From positions 62,001-126,000 of the forward strand of contig NZ_FZOI01000005.1 of assembly GCF_900188385.1 (NCBI RefSeq): DNA of 64,000 nt, read 5' to 3'. This stretch comes from Azospirillum sp. RU38E (GTDB lineage Bacteria > Pseudomonadota > Alphaproteobacteria > Azospirillales > Azospirillaceae). Positions 53,217 through 62,207 of the stretch are shown here, one piece after another. The stretch's first letter is position 1; each line of letters starts with the position of its first letter. The position numbers and the translations under genes were made by a program. The notes under the pieces were generated by a model. It ran no database searches. It saw only the letters and a program-made list of their open reading frames with translations, and was not told where the DNA came from.

Positions 53217-55056
53217 GGTTCTTCTCCTCCCCGGCGGGGAATATCTCTCTCAGGGGCGGGAAGGTCAGGGTGAAACAGGCGCCCCCCTCCGGCCCGGAAC
53301 CAGCAGAAAGCTGGGCGCCATATTCCCGGGCAATCGCCTGGCTGATCGCCAGCCCCAGCCCCAGCCCTTCACCCGCCGGCTTGGTGGTGAAGAAGGGCTC
53401 GAACAGCCGGGGCAACACCTCAAAACCAAGACCAGAACCGTTATCGGTCACACTCAAGCAGACAGTATTATTGGCATTGACGTTACCGGTCACACGAATG
53501 CGCGGATTGGGCCGGTCACGCAGGGCATCGGCGGCATTGCGCAGCAGATTGACCAGCACCTGCTGCAGGCGCACCGGTTCAAACCCCACCACCAGCCCGC
53601 CCGACGGCAGGCCCAGATCGACGGCGATCCCCTGTTCGGTCAGCCGCCGTTCCAGCAGAGCCAGCGCATCGCGCACGGCCCTGGCCAGGGGCACCGGTTC
53701 GGGCGGGCCATCGCTGCGCCGGGAGAAGCCGCGCAACTGGCTGGTGATCTTGGCCATGCGGTCCACCAGATCGGCCATGAAGGCCAGATTTTCCCGCACA
53801 TCGCCCTCGCGGCCCCGATCCAGCAGGGCGCGGCAATTTTCCGCCAGCCCGCGCAGCGCCGTCAGCGGCTGGTTCAGCTCATGCGTCACCCCGGCGGCCA
53901 TCTGCCCCAGGGCGGCCAGCTTGGCCGCCTGCACCAGCTCATTCTGCGCGGCGCGCAGTTCCTGTTCGGTGCGGCGGCGCTGTTCCACCTCCCGTTCCAG
54001 CCTTGCATTGGCGGTGGACAGGTCGGCGGTGCGCTCCACCACCTTGCGTTCCAGATCCAGCCGCGCCTGTTCCAGCGCGGCGCGCGACCGTTCGCGTTCC
54101 TGCAAACGGCGGAAGCGCTGGCGCCAAGCCAGCCCGCCGGCCAGCGCCAGGGCCAGCAGCAGCGCCATGGCCGCCGCCGCCATGCTCTGCGCCCGGCGCA
54201 CCGGGGCGGCATCCTGCAACACAAGCAGGGACCAGCCGTCGCGTTCCAGCGCCCTGCCATCCAGCAGATAGCGCCCATCGGTCGTTTCCACCGGCCCGGC
54301 TAGCCGGGGCGGCAGGGTGAAGGGCAGGGGGGGATAATTGTCGCGCCCATATTGGCGGGTGTCCGCCAGCTCATCCAGGGCCATGGCATCCAGCGCCCGC
54401 GTGCTGCGCAGCTTCCAGTCCGGCAAGCTGGACAGAAAGGCGATGCCATGGCGATCGGTCAGCAGCACCAGATCGCCGGCATCGCGCCAGACCGTCTCCA
54501 TCGCGTCCAGCAGCACCTTCACCACCACGGTGCCGATAATATGCCCGCCCTCGGCGGCGGGGGCGCGCACCGGGGCGGCGATAAAATATCCCGGAATGCC
54601 GGTCAGGGTGCCGGTGCCGTAAAAATGCCCGTCCCGCCCCTCCATCGCCTGCTGGAAATAGGGGCGATAGCCGAAATTGATCCCGACATAGGAATTGGGC
54701 TGGTCCCAGTTGCTGGCGGCCAGGGTGGTGCCATCGGTCCCCAGCAGATAGAGAACGCCCGCCCCCGTGCGACGGTTGACGGTGCGCAGATAATCATTCA
54801 CCGGGGCCACCAGGGCGGGATCATGGCTCTGCGCCAGCCGCACCAGGGTGGGGTCCAGCGCCGCTGTGGCGGGCAGATGGTCAAAGCGCCCCAGCATGGT
54901 ATCCAGGCTCTGGCCATAGACCTCCAGCCTTCCATGCAGGGCGCCCATCAGCCCGTCCCGGGTGAAGCGCCCCGCCTGCCAGCCGGCCCCCAGCACCAGG
55001 GCGGTGGCGACCAGCAGCAGGCAGAGGCTCAACAGCAGGCGTTGGGGACTAGGCAT
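53203..55056 (-). CDS. dctB: Sensor histidine kinase, DctB-like
   Basis: A 617-residue membrane kinase. It has one N-terminal helix (about residues 7-25) and a periplasmic double PDC/Cache sensor (about 30-290; G-V-L-Y-L-L-G-T-D-G-T-T-L-A-A-S-N-W and Y-V-G-I-N-F-G-Y-R-P-Y-F, as in DctB). A second helix lies near 305, followed by a coiled coil, HisKA with H-E-L-N-Q-P-L-T-A-L-R and HATPase with E-G-L-G-L-G-L-A-I. The R-P-Y-F-Q-Q-A element is the dicarboxylate-sensing signature of DctB-type Cache domains. The ATG at 55056 is chosen because the helix begins soon after. The frame opens earlier (55170) but overlaps the ABC gene end. Its ligand is inferred. Confidence 0.88.
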   Translation of the reverse strand: MPSPQRLLLSLCLLLVATALVLGAGWQAGRFTRDGLMGALHGRLEVYGQSLDTMLGRFDHLPATAALDPTLVRLAQSHDPALVAPVNDYLRTVNRRTGAGVLYLLGTDGTTLAASNWDQPNSYVGINFGYRPYFQQAMEGRDGHFYGTGTLTGIPGYFIAAPVRAPAAEGGHIIGTVVVKVLLDAMETVWRDAGDLVLLTDRHGIAFLSSLPDWKLRSTRALDAMALDELADTRQYGRDNYPPLPFTLPPRLAGPVETTDGRYLLDGRALERDGWSLLVLQDAAPVRRAQSMAAAAMALLLALALAGGLAWRQRFRRLQERERSRAALEQARLDLERKVVERTADLSTANARLEREVEQRRRTEQELRAAQNELVQAAKLAALGQMAAGVTHELNQPLTALRGLAENCRALLDRGREGDVRENLAFMADLVDRMAKITSQLRGFSRRSDGPPEPVPLARAVRDALALLERRLTEQGIAVDLGLPSGGLVVGFEPVRLQQVLVNLLRNAADALRDRPNPRIRVTGNVNANNTVCLSVTDNGSGLGFEVLPRLFEPFFTTKPAGEGLGLGLAISQAIAREYGAQLSAGSGPEGGACFTLTFPPLREIFPAGEEKNHAAA

Positions 55057-55166
55057 GGTTTCGGGCTCGTCATCAAGGGGCGCGCGCGACCGCACTATAG
55101 CGGAACGGCCTTTGGCCGGTATCGCTATCATGGTCGCGGGTGCCATTGACGCGCCTTGCCCGGCCA

Positions 55167-55961
55167 TCAATCCGTCGTCAGCCCGGCGCGTTCCGCCGCC
55201 TCGTGACGTTGCTGTTCCTCCATCACCAGCCGGCCCAGTTCCCGCTTCAGCTCGTTGAAGGCGGCACTGCCGCTGTCGCGCGGGCGCGGCATGTCGACAT
55301 GGATATCCCGCTTCACCGTGCCGGGCCGATAGGTCAGCACAACGATGCGGTCGGCCAGATAGATCGATTCCTCGATGGAATGGGTGACGAAGATCACCGT
55401 CTTGCCCAGTTCCTGCCAGATGCGCAGCAGCTCATCCTGCAAGGAACGGCGGGTCAGCGCGTCCAGGGCGCCGAACGGTTCATCCATCAGCAGCACGGGG
55501 CTGTCCAGCGCCAGCACGCGGGCAATGGCCACGCGCTGGCGCATCCCGCCGGAAAGATCCTTGGGGAAACGGCCCCGGAATTCCGTCATGCCCAGCATGG
55601 ACAGCAGCTTTTCCACCGTGGCGTCGATCTGGGCGCGCGGGGCCCCCTTGATCTCCAGCCCGAAGGCGATGTTCTGCGCCACCGTCATCCAGGGGAACAG
55701 GGCATATTCCTGGAACACCATGCCCCGGTCGGGGCCGGGGGCGTTGATGGCCTTGCCCCCCACCGTGATGGCGCCGCTGCTGGGCAGGGCAAAGCCGGCC
55801 ACCGCGTTCAGCAGGGTGGATTTGCCACAGCCGGACGGGCCCAGCAGGCAGACAAATTCACCCTGGTTGATGGTCAGGTTGATATCCTGCAGGGCCACCA
55901 CCTGGCCGCCCGGCACGGGAAACACCTTATTGACGCCATTGACCTCGATCAGCGCGTTCAT
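55167..55961 (-). CDS. ABC transporter ATP-binding subunit, SsuB/TauB/NrtD type
   Basis: A 264-residue nucleotide-binding subunit. Walker A is G-P-S-G-C-G-K-S-T, the signature L-S-G-G-M-R-Q-R-V-A-I-A-R-V-L, Walker B L-L-M-D-E-P-F-G-A-L-D, and the switch His is in V-T-H-S-I-E-E-S-I-Y-L-A. The Q-loop reads V-F-Q-E-Y-A-L-F-P-W-M-T, which is typical of nitrate/sulfonate/taurine importers. The ATG at 55961 has GGGGGAG upstream, and the frame extends earlier. It is the third gene of a binding protein-permease-ATPase set. Confidence 0.93.
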   Translation of the reverse strand: MNALIEVNGVNKVFPVPGGQVVALQDINLTINQGEFVCLLGPSGCGKSTLLNAVAGFALPSSGAITVGGKAINAPGPDRGMVFQEYALFPWMTVAQNIAFGLEIKGAPRAQIDATVEKLLSMLGMTEFRGRFPKDLSGGMRQRVAIARVLALDSPVLLMDEPFGALDALTRRSLQDELLRIWQELGKTVIFVTHSIEESIYLADRIVVLTYRPGTVKRDIHVDMPRPRDSGSAAFNELKRELGRLVMEEQQRHEAAERAGLTTD

Positions 55962-55981
55962 GGCTCCGGTCTCCCCCTGCA

Positions 55982-56803
55982 TCAATGCTCAAGGCCGCGG
56001 TGCCACCGCAGCAGGTAATTATTCAGCCGGCTGACGCCGACATCGATGGCCAGCCCCCAGAGACCGATGGTCAGCATCCCGGCGATGATCTTGTCGGACC
56101 AGAAATATTCCCGCGCTTCCAGGATGCGGAAGCCCAGGCCATTGGAAACGGCGATCATCTCCGCCACGATCACCACGATGAAGGCGGTGCCGATGCCGAT
56201 GCGCACGCCGGACAGGATATAGGGCGTGGCCGCCGGCAGGATGACGCGGCGGAAAATCGTGCTCTGGCTGGCGCCCAGGTTGCGGGCGGCACGCAGATAG
56301 ATGCCATCGACATGGCGCACCCCGGCAATGGTGTTCACCAGCACGGGGAAGAAGGCGCCGATGGCAATCAGGAAGATGGCCGGCGGATTGCCCAACCCGA
56401 ACCACAGGATCGACAGCGGGATATAGGCGATGGGCGGGATGGGGCGCAGCACCTGGATCATCGGGTCGAACCAGCGATAGACGGCGGGCTTGGCCCCCAT
56501 CAACAGGCCCAGCGGCAGGGCCAGCACGGCCCCGACCAGAAAGCCCATCAGCACGCGGTAAAGGCTGCCGATACTGTCGATGATCAGCTCACCCGACACG
56601 GCCCAGGCCAGCCAGGAACCGGCCTTCGGATCATAGGGCTCCAGCGGGGCCAGATATTGCCACCAGCGCACGGCGACAGCGCCGGGGGAGGGCAGGACAT
56701 GTTCATTGACCCAGCCCATGGAACAGACCAGCTGCCACAGCACCAGCAGCACAACGGGCACGGCTGCCCCTTCCGCCAGCGCCTTCAGTTTCGGCTTCTT
56801 CAT
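55982..56803 (-). CDS. ABC transporter permease, SsuC/TauC type
   Basis: A 273-residue inner-membrane permease with about six helices and the EAA loop variant (L-G-A-S-Q-S-T-I-F-R-R-V-I-L-P-A-A-T-P-Y-I-L-S-G) that docks to the ATPase. It also has P-I-P-P-I-A-Y-I-P-L-S-I-L-W-F-G, diagnostic of the NitT/TauT family. It follows the binding-protein gene, with a strong stem-loop in the 73-bp gap, and precedes the ATPase gene by 20 bp. It imports a small anion or amide. The exact ligand is unknown. Confidence 0.92.
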   Translation of the reverse strand: MKKPKLKALAEGAAVPVVLLVLWQLVCSMGWVNEHVLPSPGAVAVRWWQYLAPLEPYDPKAGSWLAWAVSGELIIDSIGSLYRVLMGFLVGAVLALPLGLLMGAKPAVYRWFDPMIQVLRPIPPIAYIPLSILWFGLGNPPAIFLIAIGAFFPVLVNTIAGVRHVDGIYLRAARNLGASQSTIFRRVILPAATPYILSGVRIGIGTAFIVVIVAEMIAVSNGLGFRILEAREYFWSDKIIAGMLTIGLWGLAIDVGVSRLNNYLLRWHRGLEH

Positions 56804-56840
56804 GTAGGTTTTTCCCGGATTGCAGACGGGTTGTCAGGGA

Positions 56841-56868
56841 CAAGGCGGGGGGCGATCCCCCCGCCTTG
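56841..56868 (-). other. Intra-operon stem-loop after the binding-protein gene
   Basis: A perfect 12-bp stem (CAAGGCGGGGGG at 56841-56852 with CCCCCCGCCTTG at 56857-56868) has a CGAT loop. It sits just after the substrate-binding-protein stop. Such hairpins commonly shield the upstream message so that binding protein is made in excess over permease. Confidence 0.75.
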
Positions 56869-56876
56869 GCAGGGCC

Positions 56877-57854
56877 TTACTTCACCTGCTGCATGGCCAG
56901 ATCAAGCAGTTCGGTGCGCACGAACTCCTTGGCCACCGGCGGCTTGGACATCTTGCCGATGCCATGCGCCTTCATCGTGTCGGTGGTGGCCTGGATATGC
57001 TCGGCCGTGATACCCAGCGTATAGGGGGCATTACCGATGGCAGCGTCGAAATCGGCTTCCTTCAGCTGGCCGCCGAACAGGGTTTCGCGCACGAATTTCG
57101 ACGCGGTGGCCGGGCTGTCCATGAAGGTCTTGGTCGCCTTCACGAAGCAGGCCAGATATTTCTGCGCCAGTTCCGGCTTTTCCTTCATGAACTTCTCGGT
57201 CATCACCATGGTGCGCACCGGCGAACCGATGGGCGTGTCATAGGGCTTGATCACTTCGGTACCAAAACCAGCGCCGATGGCCTGGGAGCTTTGCGGCTCG
57301 GTCTGCATGATGGCATCCAGCTGCTTCAGCAGCAGGGCCTGGTTCAGGTCCGGATAGCCCAGATAGGTGATGGTGACATCCTTGTCGCCCCGGTCAGAGG
57401 AGGTGAGACCGGCCTTGTCCAGCTCGGCCGCCAGCAGCACTTCCTGGATGCTGCCACGGGTGACGCCGACCTTCTTGCCCTTCAGGTCGGCCACGCTCTT
57501 GATGCCGGAATCGGCGGCCGCCACCAGCCGCGCCCCGCCCTTGGCAAAGCCGGCCACGATAAAGATCGGCGCGCCATTGGCGCGGCCGGAAATGGCGGCT
57601 TCCGAGGCGGTCGCACCGACATCCAGCTCACCGGCCAGAATGGCCTGCATCACGTCCGGGCCCTTGGCGAAAATCTTGGTTTCCACCTTGATGCCGCAGG
57701 AAGGGGCGATTTCCTGCACATAGGAGACGGCACCGAAATGCGCCAGCTTCAGATTGCCGACGCGGATCACATCATCGGCAGCCATGGCGGCGGGGGCCAG
57801 CGCACACAGCGCGACGGCAGCGGCACACAGGGAAAGCAGCTTGGCGGGTTTCAT
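56877..57854 (-). CDS. ABC transporter substrate-binding protein, NitT/TauT family
   Basis: A 325-residue periplasmic binding protein. The signal peptide ends L-A-P-A-A-M-A-A. The mature part has N-L-K-L-A-H-F-G-A-V, the first-lobe helix G-P-D-V-M-Q-A-I-L-A-G-E-L-D-V-G-A-T-A, and L-K-G-K-K-V-G-V-T-R-G-S-I-Q-E. A cysteine (P-S-C-G-I) near residue 52 is unusual. It precedes the permease and ATPase genes. The NitT/TauT family carries sulfonates, taurine, nitrate, riboflavin precursors and amines. Context (BKACE, DctBD-like) suggests an organic anion. The ribosome-binding site is GAGG. Confidence 0.9.
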   Translation of the reverse strand: MKPAKLLSLCAAAVALCALAPAAMAADDVIRVGNLKLAHFGAVSYVQEIAPSCGIKVETKIFAKGPDVMQAILAGELDVGATASEAAISGRANGAPIFIVAGFAKGGARLVAAADSGIKSVADLKGKKVGVTRGSIQEVLLAAELDKAGLTSSDRGDKDVTITYLGYPDLNQALLLKQLDAIMQTEPQSSQAIGAGFGTEVIKPYDTPIGSPVRTMVMTEKFMKEKPELAQKYLACFVKATKTFMDSPATASKFVRETLFGGQLKEADFDAAIGNAPYTLGITAEHIQATTDTMKAHGIGKMSKPPVAKEFVRTELLDLAMQQVK

Positions 57855-58102
57855 CGGTGGCGATCCTCAGGCTTCGGGTTGCTTGTTCCACCCGGCTTCA
57901 TGCCGATGTCCGGGCTGGGCTTCCCAAAGCAGGGGGCGTGCCAATATCGCGCTGCAATATGAAAAATCTGCGCCCTATGATCCTTGCTGATCAAGCACTT
58001 GTGCATTGCGGTGACAGGCGAGCGGGGTGGCGGAAAACCGCCATCTGCCCCGCCCGCCTGTCACTTTTTCCGCCGGAAGATTGCGTGTTCCCTCAGGCGC
58101 CG

Positions 58103-58165
58103 GGCGGCGGCATCCGCCGCCTTGGCTTGCGGCACCACGTGGTGCCGGGCCAGCGGTCGCTGGCC
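58103..58165. repeat. Tandem palindromes, family C copy 2
   Basis: Three consecutive palindromes end at the stop codon of the pirin gene: GGCGGCGG-CAT-CCGCCGCC (58103-58121), GGCACCACGTGGTGCC (58131-58146) and GGCCAGCGGTCGCTGGCC (58148-58165). The middle section resembles the array at 50700. The rest of 57855-58102 holds the binding-protein promoter and nothing else that I recognise. Confidence 0.65.
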
Positions 58166-59071
58166 TTACTCCGGCAGCGGAATGAATTCCGTCTCCCCCG
58201 GCACAGCCGGGAAGCGCCCGGCCTTCCAGTCGGCCTTGGCATCCTCAATGCGTTCCTTGGAGCTGGAAACAAAGTTCCACCAGATATAGCGCGGGCCATC
58301 CATCGGCTCCCCGCCGAACAGCAGCACCCGTGCCGCCGTCACCCCGGTGACGACAATCTCATCCCCCTCGCGCAGCACCAGCAGCACACCGCCGCCATCC
58401 TCGCCCACCGCATGGCGGTCGCCGGCGATCTCCACCGCCCCGCTGGAAACATACAGCGCCCGTTCAGCATGGGCCGGTGGGATGGCGATGCGCGCCCCCG
58501 GCGTCAGCAGGATTTCCGCATAGATGGTTTCAGAGAGCGTGCGGATGGGGGAGCATTCGCCGAACAGCTCCCCGGCGATCAGCCGCATCCAGACACCCTG
58601 ATCTTCAATCACCGGCATGGCATCGGCGCTGTAATGCACGAAATCCGGGGTGATTTCCTCGTACCGTTCCGGCAGGGCCACCCAGCTCTGAATGCCGGAC
58701 AGGGCATTGCCATGGCTGCGCTGGCTGGCCTCTGTGCGCTCAGAATGGGCGATGCCGCTGCCGGCGGTCATCCAGTTGATCTCACCGGGGCGGATCGGCT
58801 GGACCGAGCCTAAACTGTCCCGGTGCATGATCTCCCCTTCGAACAGATAGGTGACGGTGGACAGGCCGATATGCGGGTGCGGCCGCACATCCAGCCCGGT
58901 CCCGGCGGGCAGAAAGCCCGGCCCCATCTGATCCCAGAAGATGAAGGGGCCGACCATGCGGCGCTTGGCCGTGGGCAGGGCGCGCCGCACCTCAAACCCC
59001 CCGACATCATGGCTGCGGGGCACCACGATCAGGCTGATGGGGCCGTCATTTTCTGGCGTTGGGACACTCAT
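58166..59071 (-). CDS. Pirin-family protein
   Basis: A 301-residue bicupin. The N-terminal cupin holds the metal site in P-H-P-H-I-G-L-S-T-V-T-Y-L-F-E-G with a further His in M-H-R-D-S. The pirin mark G-S-G-I-A-H-S-E-R and the P-G-E-I-N-W-M-T-A-G segment are present. The second cupin begins near residue 180. Pirins are Fe(II) proteins, some with quercetinase activity and others acting as regulators. The ATG at 59071 has GGAG nine bases before it. It borders the replication origin region and shares no operon. The function is not predictable. Confidence 0.9.
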   Translation of the reverse strand: MSVPTPENDGPISLIVVPRSHDVGGFEVRRALPTAKRRMVGPFIFWDQMGPGFLPAGTGLDVRPHPHIGLSTVTYLFEGEIMHRDSLGSVQPIRPGEINWMTAGSGIAHSERTEASQRSHGNALSGIQSWVALPERYEEITPDFVHYSADAMPVIEDQGVWMRLIAGELFGECSPIRTLSETIYAEILLTPGARIAIPPAHAERALYVSSGAVEIAGDRHAVGEDGGGVLLVLREGDEIVVTGVTAARVLLFGGEPMDGPRYIWWNFVSSSKERIEDAKADWKAGRFPAVPGETEFIPLPE

Positions 59072-59403
59072 GCGGGGACACTCCATCACGGGGCTCGGGC
59101 GTGGCAGGATCAGGCGCTGTTTGGCCCCCGTCAATCCTTGTCCGGTGTCGCAGTGCCTTTTCCGTCAGCTTTGTACCAGGCGCATCGGGTGATAGGGAGG
59201 GCTGGCGGGTTCTGTCTGCCTTTCTGTCGGTTCCTGCCTTTGCCCCTTTTGTCTCAAGCTATCCTCAACCTTTCTGTTCTTTTAAGATTCCTTTGATTCC
59301 CTGTTCTAAGTTCGGGGAGAAAAATCGCATATTTTTCAGATGCTTGAACCATGTCTCTGTGCCGTGGCACCCGGCTCTGTGTGCCAGATCTTCTGAGTCA
59401 CGG

Positions 59404-59867
59404 TGCCGGATTGCCCGGCTTTTTGTGCCCCAGCCCACGGCTTCATATGCCTTACTTCACGGGGGAGGCGGCTTGCTGTGCCGGATTGTCCGGGGGAGGT
59501 TTGAGGGGAAATCGCAACATCCTATAAAATCAAACTCTTAGCCCTATTCCCTGTGCCGGATTGCACGGGATTTCCGGCCTCTGACCGGGCCTTCCTGTGC
59601 CGGATTGCACGGGGAGCCCTCGCCATTCTGTGCCAGAACGCACGGTCAGCCCCCCGATTCACCGCCGATTCCGCTGCATTTTCCGGGTGATTCCTCGGCA
59701 CAGTCTGGGGCCGGCGCGTGTTTGTGCCTGATCTCACGGGACGAATCCGGGGGTGCTGCCCTTGCTGTGCCGGATGTCACGGCTGTGACGGGCATTTGAC
59801 GCTGTCACTGTGCCATCTCGCACGGGTTTGATGATTCTCGCTTGATCCTGTGCCTGTGCTGGTGATG
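59404..59867 (+). repeat. Iteron array of the replication origin, upstream of repA
   Basis: At least ten direct repeats of about 19 bp match TGTGCCGGATTGCACGGGG. The best are at 59446, 59477, 59552, 59596, 59629, 59723, 59766 and 59809. Degenerate copies are at 59404 and 59849, and there are possible more divergent ones near 59358 and 59423. Spacings are 42, 31, 75, 44, 33, 94, 43, 43 and 40 bp, close to whole DNA turns, as expected for cooperative Rep binding. An AT-richer stretch at about 59260-59340 may be the melting region. Together with repA this marks an origin of the iteron/Rep_3 type. Confidence 0.9.
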
Positions 59868-59907
59868 CTGTGTCACAGTGACATCGCGCAGGGGGGAGCG
59901 GAATTTA

Positions 59908-61236
59908 ATGGCGGCCAGTGCTGCAATGCCCAAGCCGGAGATGGTGCGGCCGCGCATCAGCGGCAATGTGTTGGATCTATCGACCGATCCGACGCTGCCC
60001 AAACCGCGCACCCAGATTGAGGTGATGGAGACCGGTAACGGCCTGACATTAGCCGATCGCAAGCTGTTCAACGTGCTGCTGGCCTATAGCTGGGACAAGC
60101 TGGCCGACCCGAACGCCGTGTTGCCGCCCTTCCGCGCCTCCACCGCCGATCTGCGCCGCGCCATCGGCGATGATACGGAAAGCAATAATGTGCGTCTGCG
60201 CCAGTCCTTCGACCGGTTGATGCAGACACTGGTGCGTTTCCCCTATTGGAGTGAGGCAGACCAGCAGCTGAAGGAGGGTGGTTCGCCCCTGCTGGCCTTC
60301 CGCGCCTTGCCGCGCGGGGCCGGCTATGCGGAATGGGAGTTTCCGCCCAAGCTGCGCCCGCTGCTGGCCAAGCCGGGCGCCTGGGCGCGCATCCATCTGG
60401 CCATCTGCGCCCAATTCTCCTCCAAATATTCCCTGGCACTTTATGAGCTGTTGAGTCTGCGGGTCAACCTGCGCGAACCGCGCTGGGAAGTGACGATCGA
60501 TGATCTGCGCGAAAGCTTGGGCTGTACGGAGAAAATGCCCAACTATGCGCATTTTCAGCGCCGGGTTCTGGACCCCGGTATCAAGGAAATCAATGAGTTA
60601 AGCGGATTGCTGATCGCTTATGAGGAAATCCGTTCGCATGGGCGCGGCCGCAAGGTGGAAAAGCTGATCTTCGATGTGAAGAAGAAATCGAACAGCGATC
60701 TGGTCGCCACCGCCCGCATCACCGAATTTGCCAAGGCGCCGGTGGGCAAGGGGGCCCATGCCGGCACCCGTGATCAGGACACGCCGGACCTGGAGGATGG
60801 CCGCACCGACCGGGAACGCGGCCCCGCCGGCGTGCTGGGCCTGATTCAGCGCGTCTCGCTGGAGGTGGTGGAAGAGCTGGTGACGCAATATCCCGATGTG
60901 GATATGCAGACGGCGATTTTCAGCTGGGCGGAATGGGCGCTGCGCCAGAAGGAGCCTTGCCGCAACCCCTCTGCCGCCTTCCGGGCCTGGCTGGAAAAGC
61001 TGCATCCCACGGCATCGGGGCCGGTACAGATCACCCCGCCGGGGTCTGAACCCTCGGCGGCGGCGGTGCGGGCGGCCCAATTCCTTTCTGGGGAACCCTA
61101 TACCGTGCGCGCCCGCTGGTATCGCCGGGCCAAGGAATTGGGGGCAAAGGAAATGCGCGCGGCCACGGCGCCGGAAAATCTGCCCCGCTGGGTGGGGCTG
61201 GTGGCGGAAGAGGTGGTGGCCGGGCTGCGGGCATAA
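59908..61236 (+). CDS. repA: Plasmid replication initiator, Rep_3 family
   Basis: A 442-residue initiator that binds iterons and opens the origin. Two winged-helix domains are seen. WH1 (about residues 45-170) has L-A-D-R-K-L-F-N-V-L-L-A-Y-S-W. WH2 (about 175-260) has F-S-S-K-Y-S-L-A-L-Y-E-L-L-S-L-R, V-T-I-D-D-L-R-E-S-L-G and the Y-A-H-F-Q-R-R-V-L-D-P-G-I-K-E-I-N signature of Rep_3. A long C-terminal extension (about 260-442) has no family I recognise. The start is ATG 59908 with GGGGGGAG nine bases upstream. An earlier GTG at 59878 is less likely. Iterons directly precede it, and parB converges on it. Confidence 0.92.
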   Translation: MAASAAMPKPEMVRPRISGNVLDLSTDPTLPKPRTQIEVMETGNGLTLADRKLFNVLLAYSWDKLADPNAVLPPFRASTADLRRAIGDDTESNNVRLRQSFDRLMQTLVRFPYWSEADQQLKEGGSPLLAFRALPRGAGYAEWEFPPKLRPLLAKPGAWARIHLAICAQFSSKYSLALYELLSLRVNLREPRWEVTIDDLRESLGCTEKMPNYAHFQRRVLDPGIKEINELSGLLIAYEEIRSHGRGRKVEKLIFDVKKKSNSDLVATARITEFAKAPVGKGAHAGTRDQDTPDLEDGRTDRERGPAGVLGLIQRVSLEVVEELVTQYPDVDMQTAIFSWAEWALRQKEPCRNPSAAFRAWLEKLHPTASGPVQITPPGSEPSAAAVRAAQFLSGEPYTVRARWYRRAKELGAKEMRAATAPENLPRWVGLVAEEVVAGLRA

Positions 61237-61265
61237 AAAAAGCGGGGCCCGACGGCCCCGCTTTT
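61235..61265. terminator. Bidirectional terminator between repA and parB
   Basis: A 9-bp GC-rich stem (AGCGGGGCC at 61241-61249 with GGCCCCGCT at 61254-61262) is flanked by an A-run on the left and a T-run on the right. It can stop transcription of both converging genes, repA and parAB. It overlaps the repA stop codon region. Confidence 0.92.
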
Positions 61266-61286
61266 GACGGAAGAATAAGCCGGGCT

Positions 61287-62207
61287 TTAACCTTCCCGGC
61301 CCAGGCTTTCCAACAGATCGGCATATTCCAGCAGGCGACTGCGGAAGGCTTCCAGCCGTTGACGATCCGCCTTGGAGAGCTTGGTTCCATCTTCCTGCAG
61401 GGCTTGAACACCCTGTTCCAGGCCCCTTTCCAGCTTGCCCAGGCCGGCGATGAAGCGCTTGGGCGTCATCTGTTTCGGTTCGCTCAACGGTTTGGCGATG
61501 TCCGGTTTCAATCGCGCATCACGCGCTTCCCGCACGGTCAAAGCGCCCTGGCGGGCCTTTTCCCATAAGGTCAATTGTTGTGGATATTCCATGCGTGCCA
61601 GTTCCAGAAGAACAGCTTTGGGAATATCGCTGTGTGACGTCACACAGTCCCGCTGAATATCAGCGTGAAGTTTCAGCAAAGTCAGGGTTGTATTGACTTC
61701 AGTGCGCGAACGACCCAACAGGTCGCCCACTTCTTCTTGATTATACTCATGCGCTTCGATCAGGCGGCGGATGCCTTCCGCCTCTTCCACCGGGCTGAGA
61801 TCGACGCGCTGCAGATTTTCGATCAGGGCGATCTGCTCAGTATTGGTCTCCACCGGCAGGATATGGGCCATGATCCGGCTCATCCCGGCCATGGATGCTG
61901 CGCGCCAGCGCCGTTCACCGGCCACCAGCATGAAATGCTTCGGCTCCGTCGGGTGCGGCGTCACCAGCACGGGCGACAGCTGCCCCACCTCCCGCATGGA
62001 GGTGGCCAGGCCCTGCAGCTCCGTCTCATCAAAAAAACGCCGCGGCTGGTGCGGGTTGGGCACCACATCGGACAGGCGCAGCATCACCGTATCGCGCAAG
62101 CCCTCGGTATCGCCGAACAGCAAATCCGCGCCCGGCCGTTCCAGGCTTTCACCGATGCTTTTCACCACCGGTTGCTGTGCGCCGGCCTTACGCCAATTCT
62201 TAACCAT
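61287..62207 (-). CDS. parB: Chromosome/plasmid partition protein ParB
   Basis: A 306-residue DNA-binding CTPase of the ParB/Spo0J family. The N-terminal ParB/Srx domain has P-N-P-H-Q-P-R-R-F-F, the CTP-binding G-E-R-R-W-R-A and E-N-L-Q-R-V-D-L-S-P-V-E-E-A. The central HTH reads Q-E-E-V-G-D-L-L-G-R-S-R-T-E-V-N. A C-terminal helical dimerisation segment follows. It overlaps parA by eight bases and is co-translated with it. Its own coding region contains the palindrome at 61630-61647, a candidate parS. Confidence 0.95.
   Translation of the reverse strand: MVKNWRKAGAQQPVVKSIGESLERPGADLLFGDTEGLRDTVMLRLSDVVPNPHQPRRFFDETELQGLATSMREVGQLSPVLVTPHPTEPKHFMLVAGERRWRAASMAGMSRIMAHILPVETNTEQIALIENLQRVDLSPVEEAEGIRRLIEAHEYNQEEVGDLLGRSRTEVNTTLTLLKLHADIQRDCVTSHSDIPKAVLLELARMEYPQQLTLWEKARQGALTVREARDARLKPDIAKPLSEPKQMTPKRFIAGLGKLERGLEQGVQALQEDGTKLSKADRQRLEAFRSRLLEYADLLESLGREG
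61630..61647. promoter_or_regulatory. Candidate parS site inside parB
   Basis: CTGTGTGACGTCACACAG is a perfect 18-bp palindrome encoding D-C-V-T-S-H-S of ParB. A parS within the parB gene is known in other bacteria. The same sequence occurs at 41181 and, with one change, at 63394. ParB binding is inferred. Confidence 0.6.

Noticed and set aside
59404-59867. Iteron block as a CRISPR array
   Set aside because: Repeats are only about 19 bp, degenerate, unevenly spaced and next to a Rep_3 initiator, with no cas genes.
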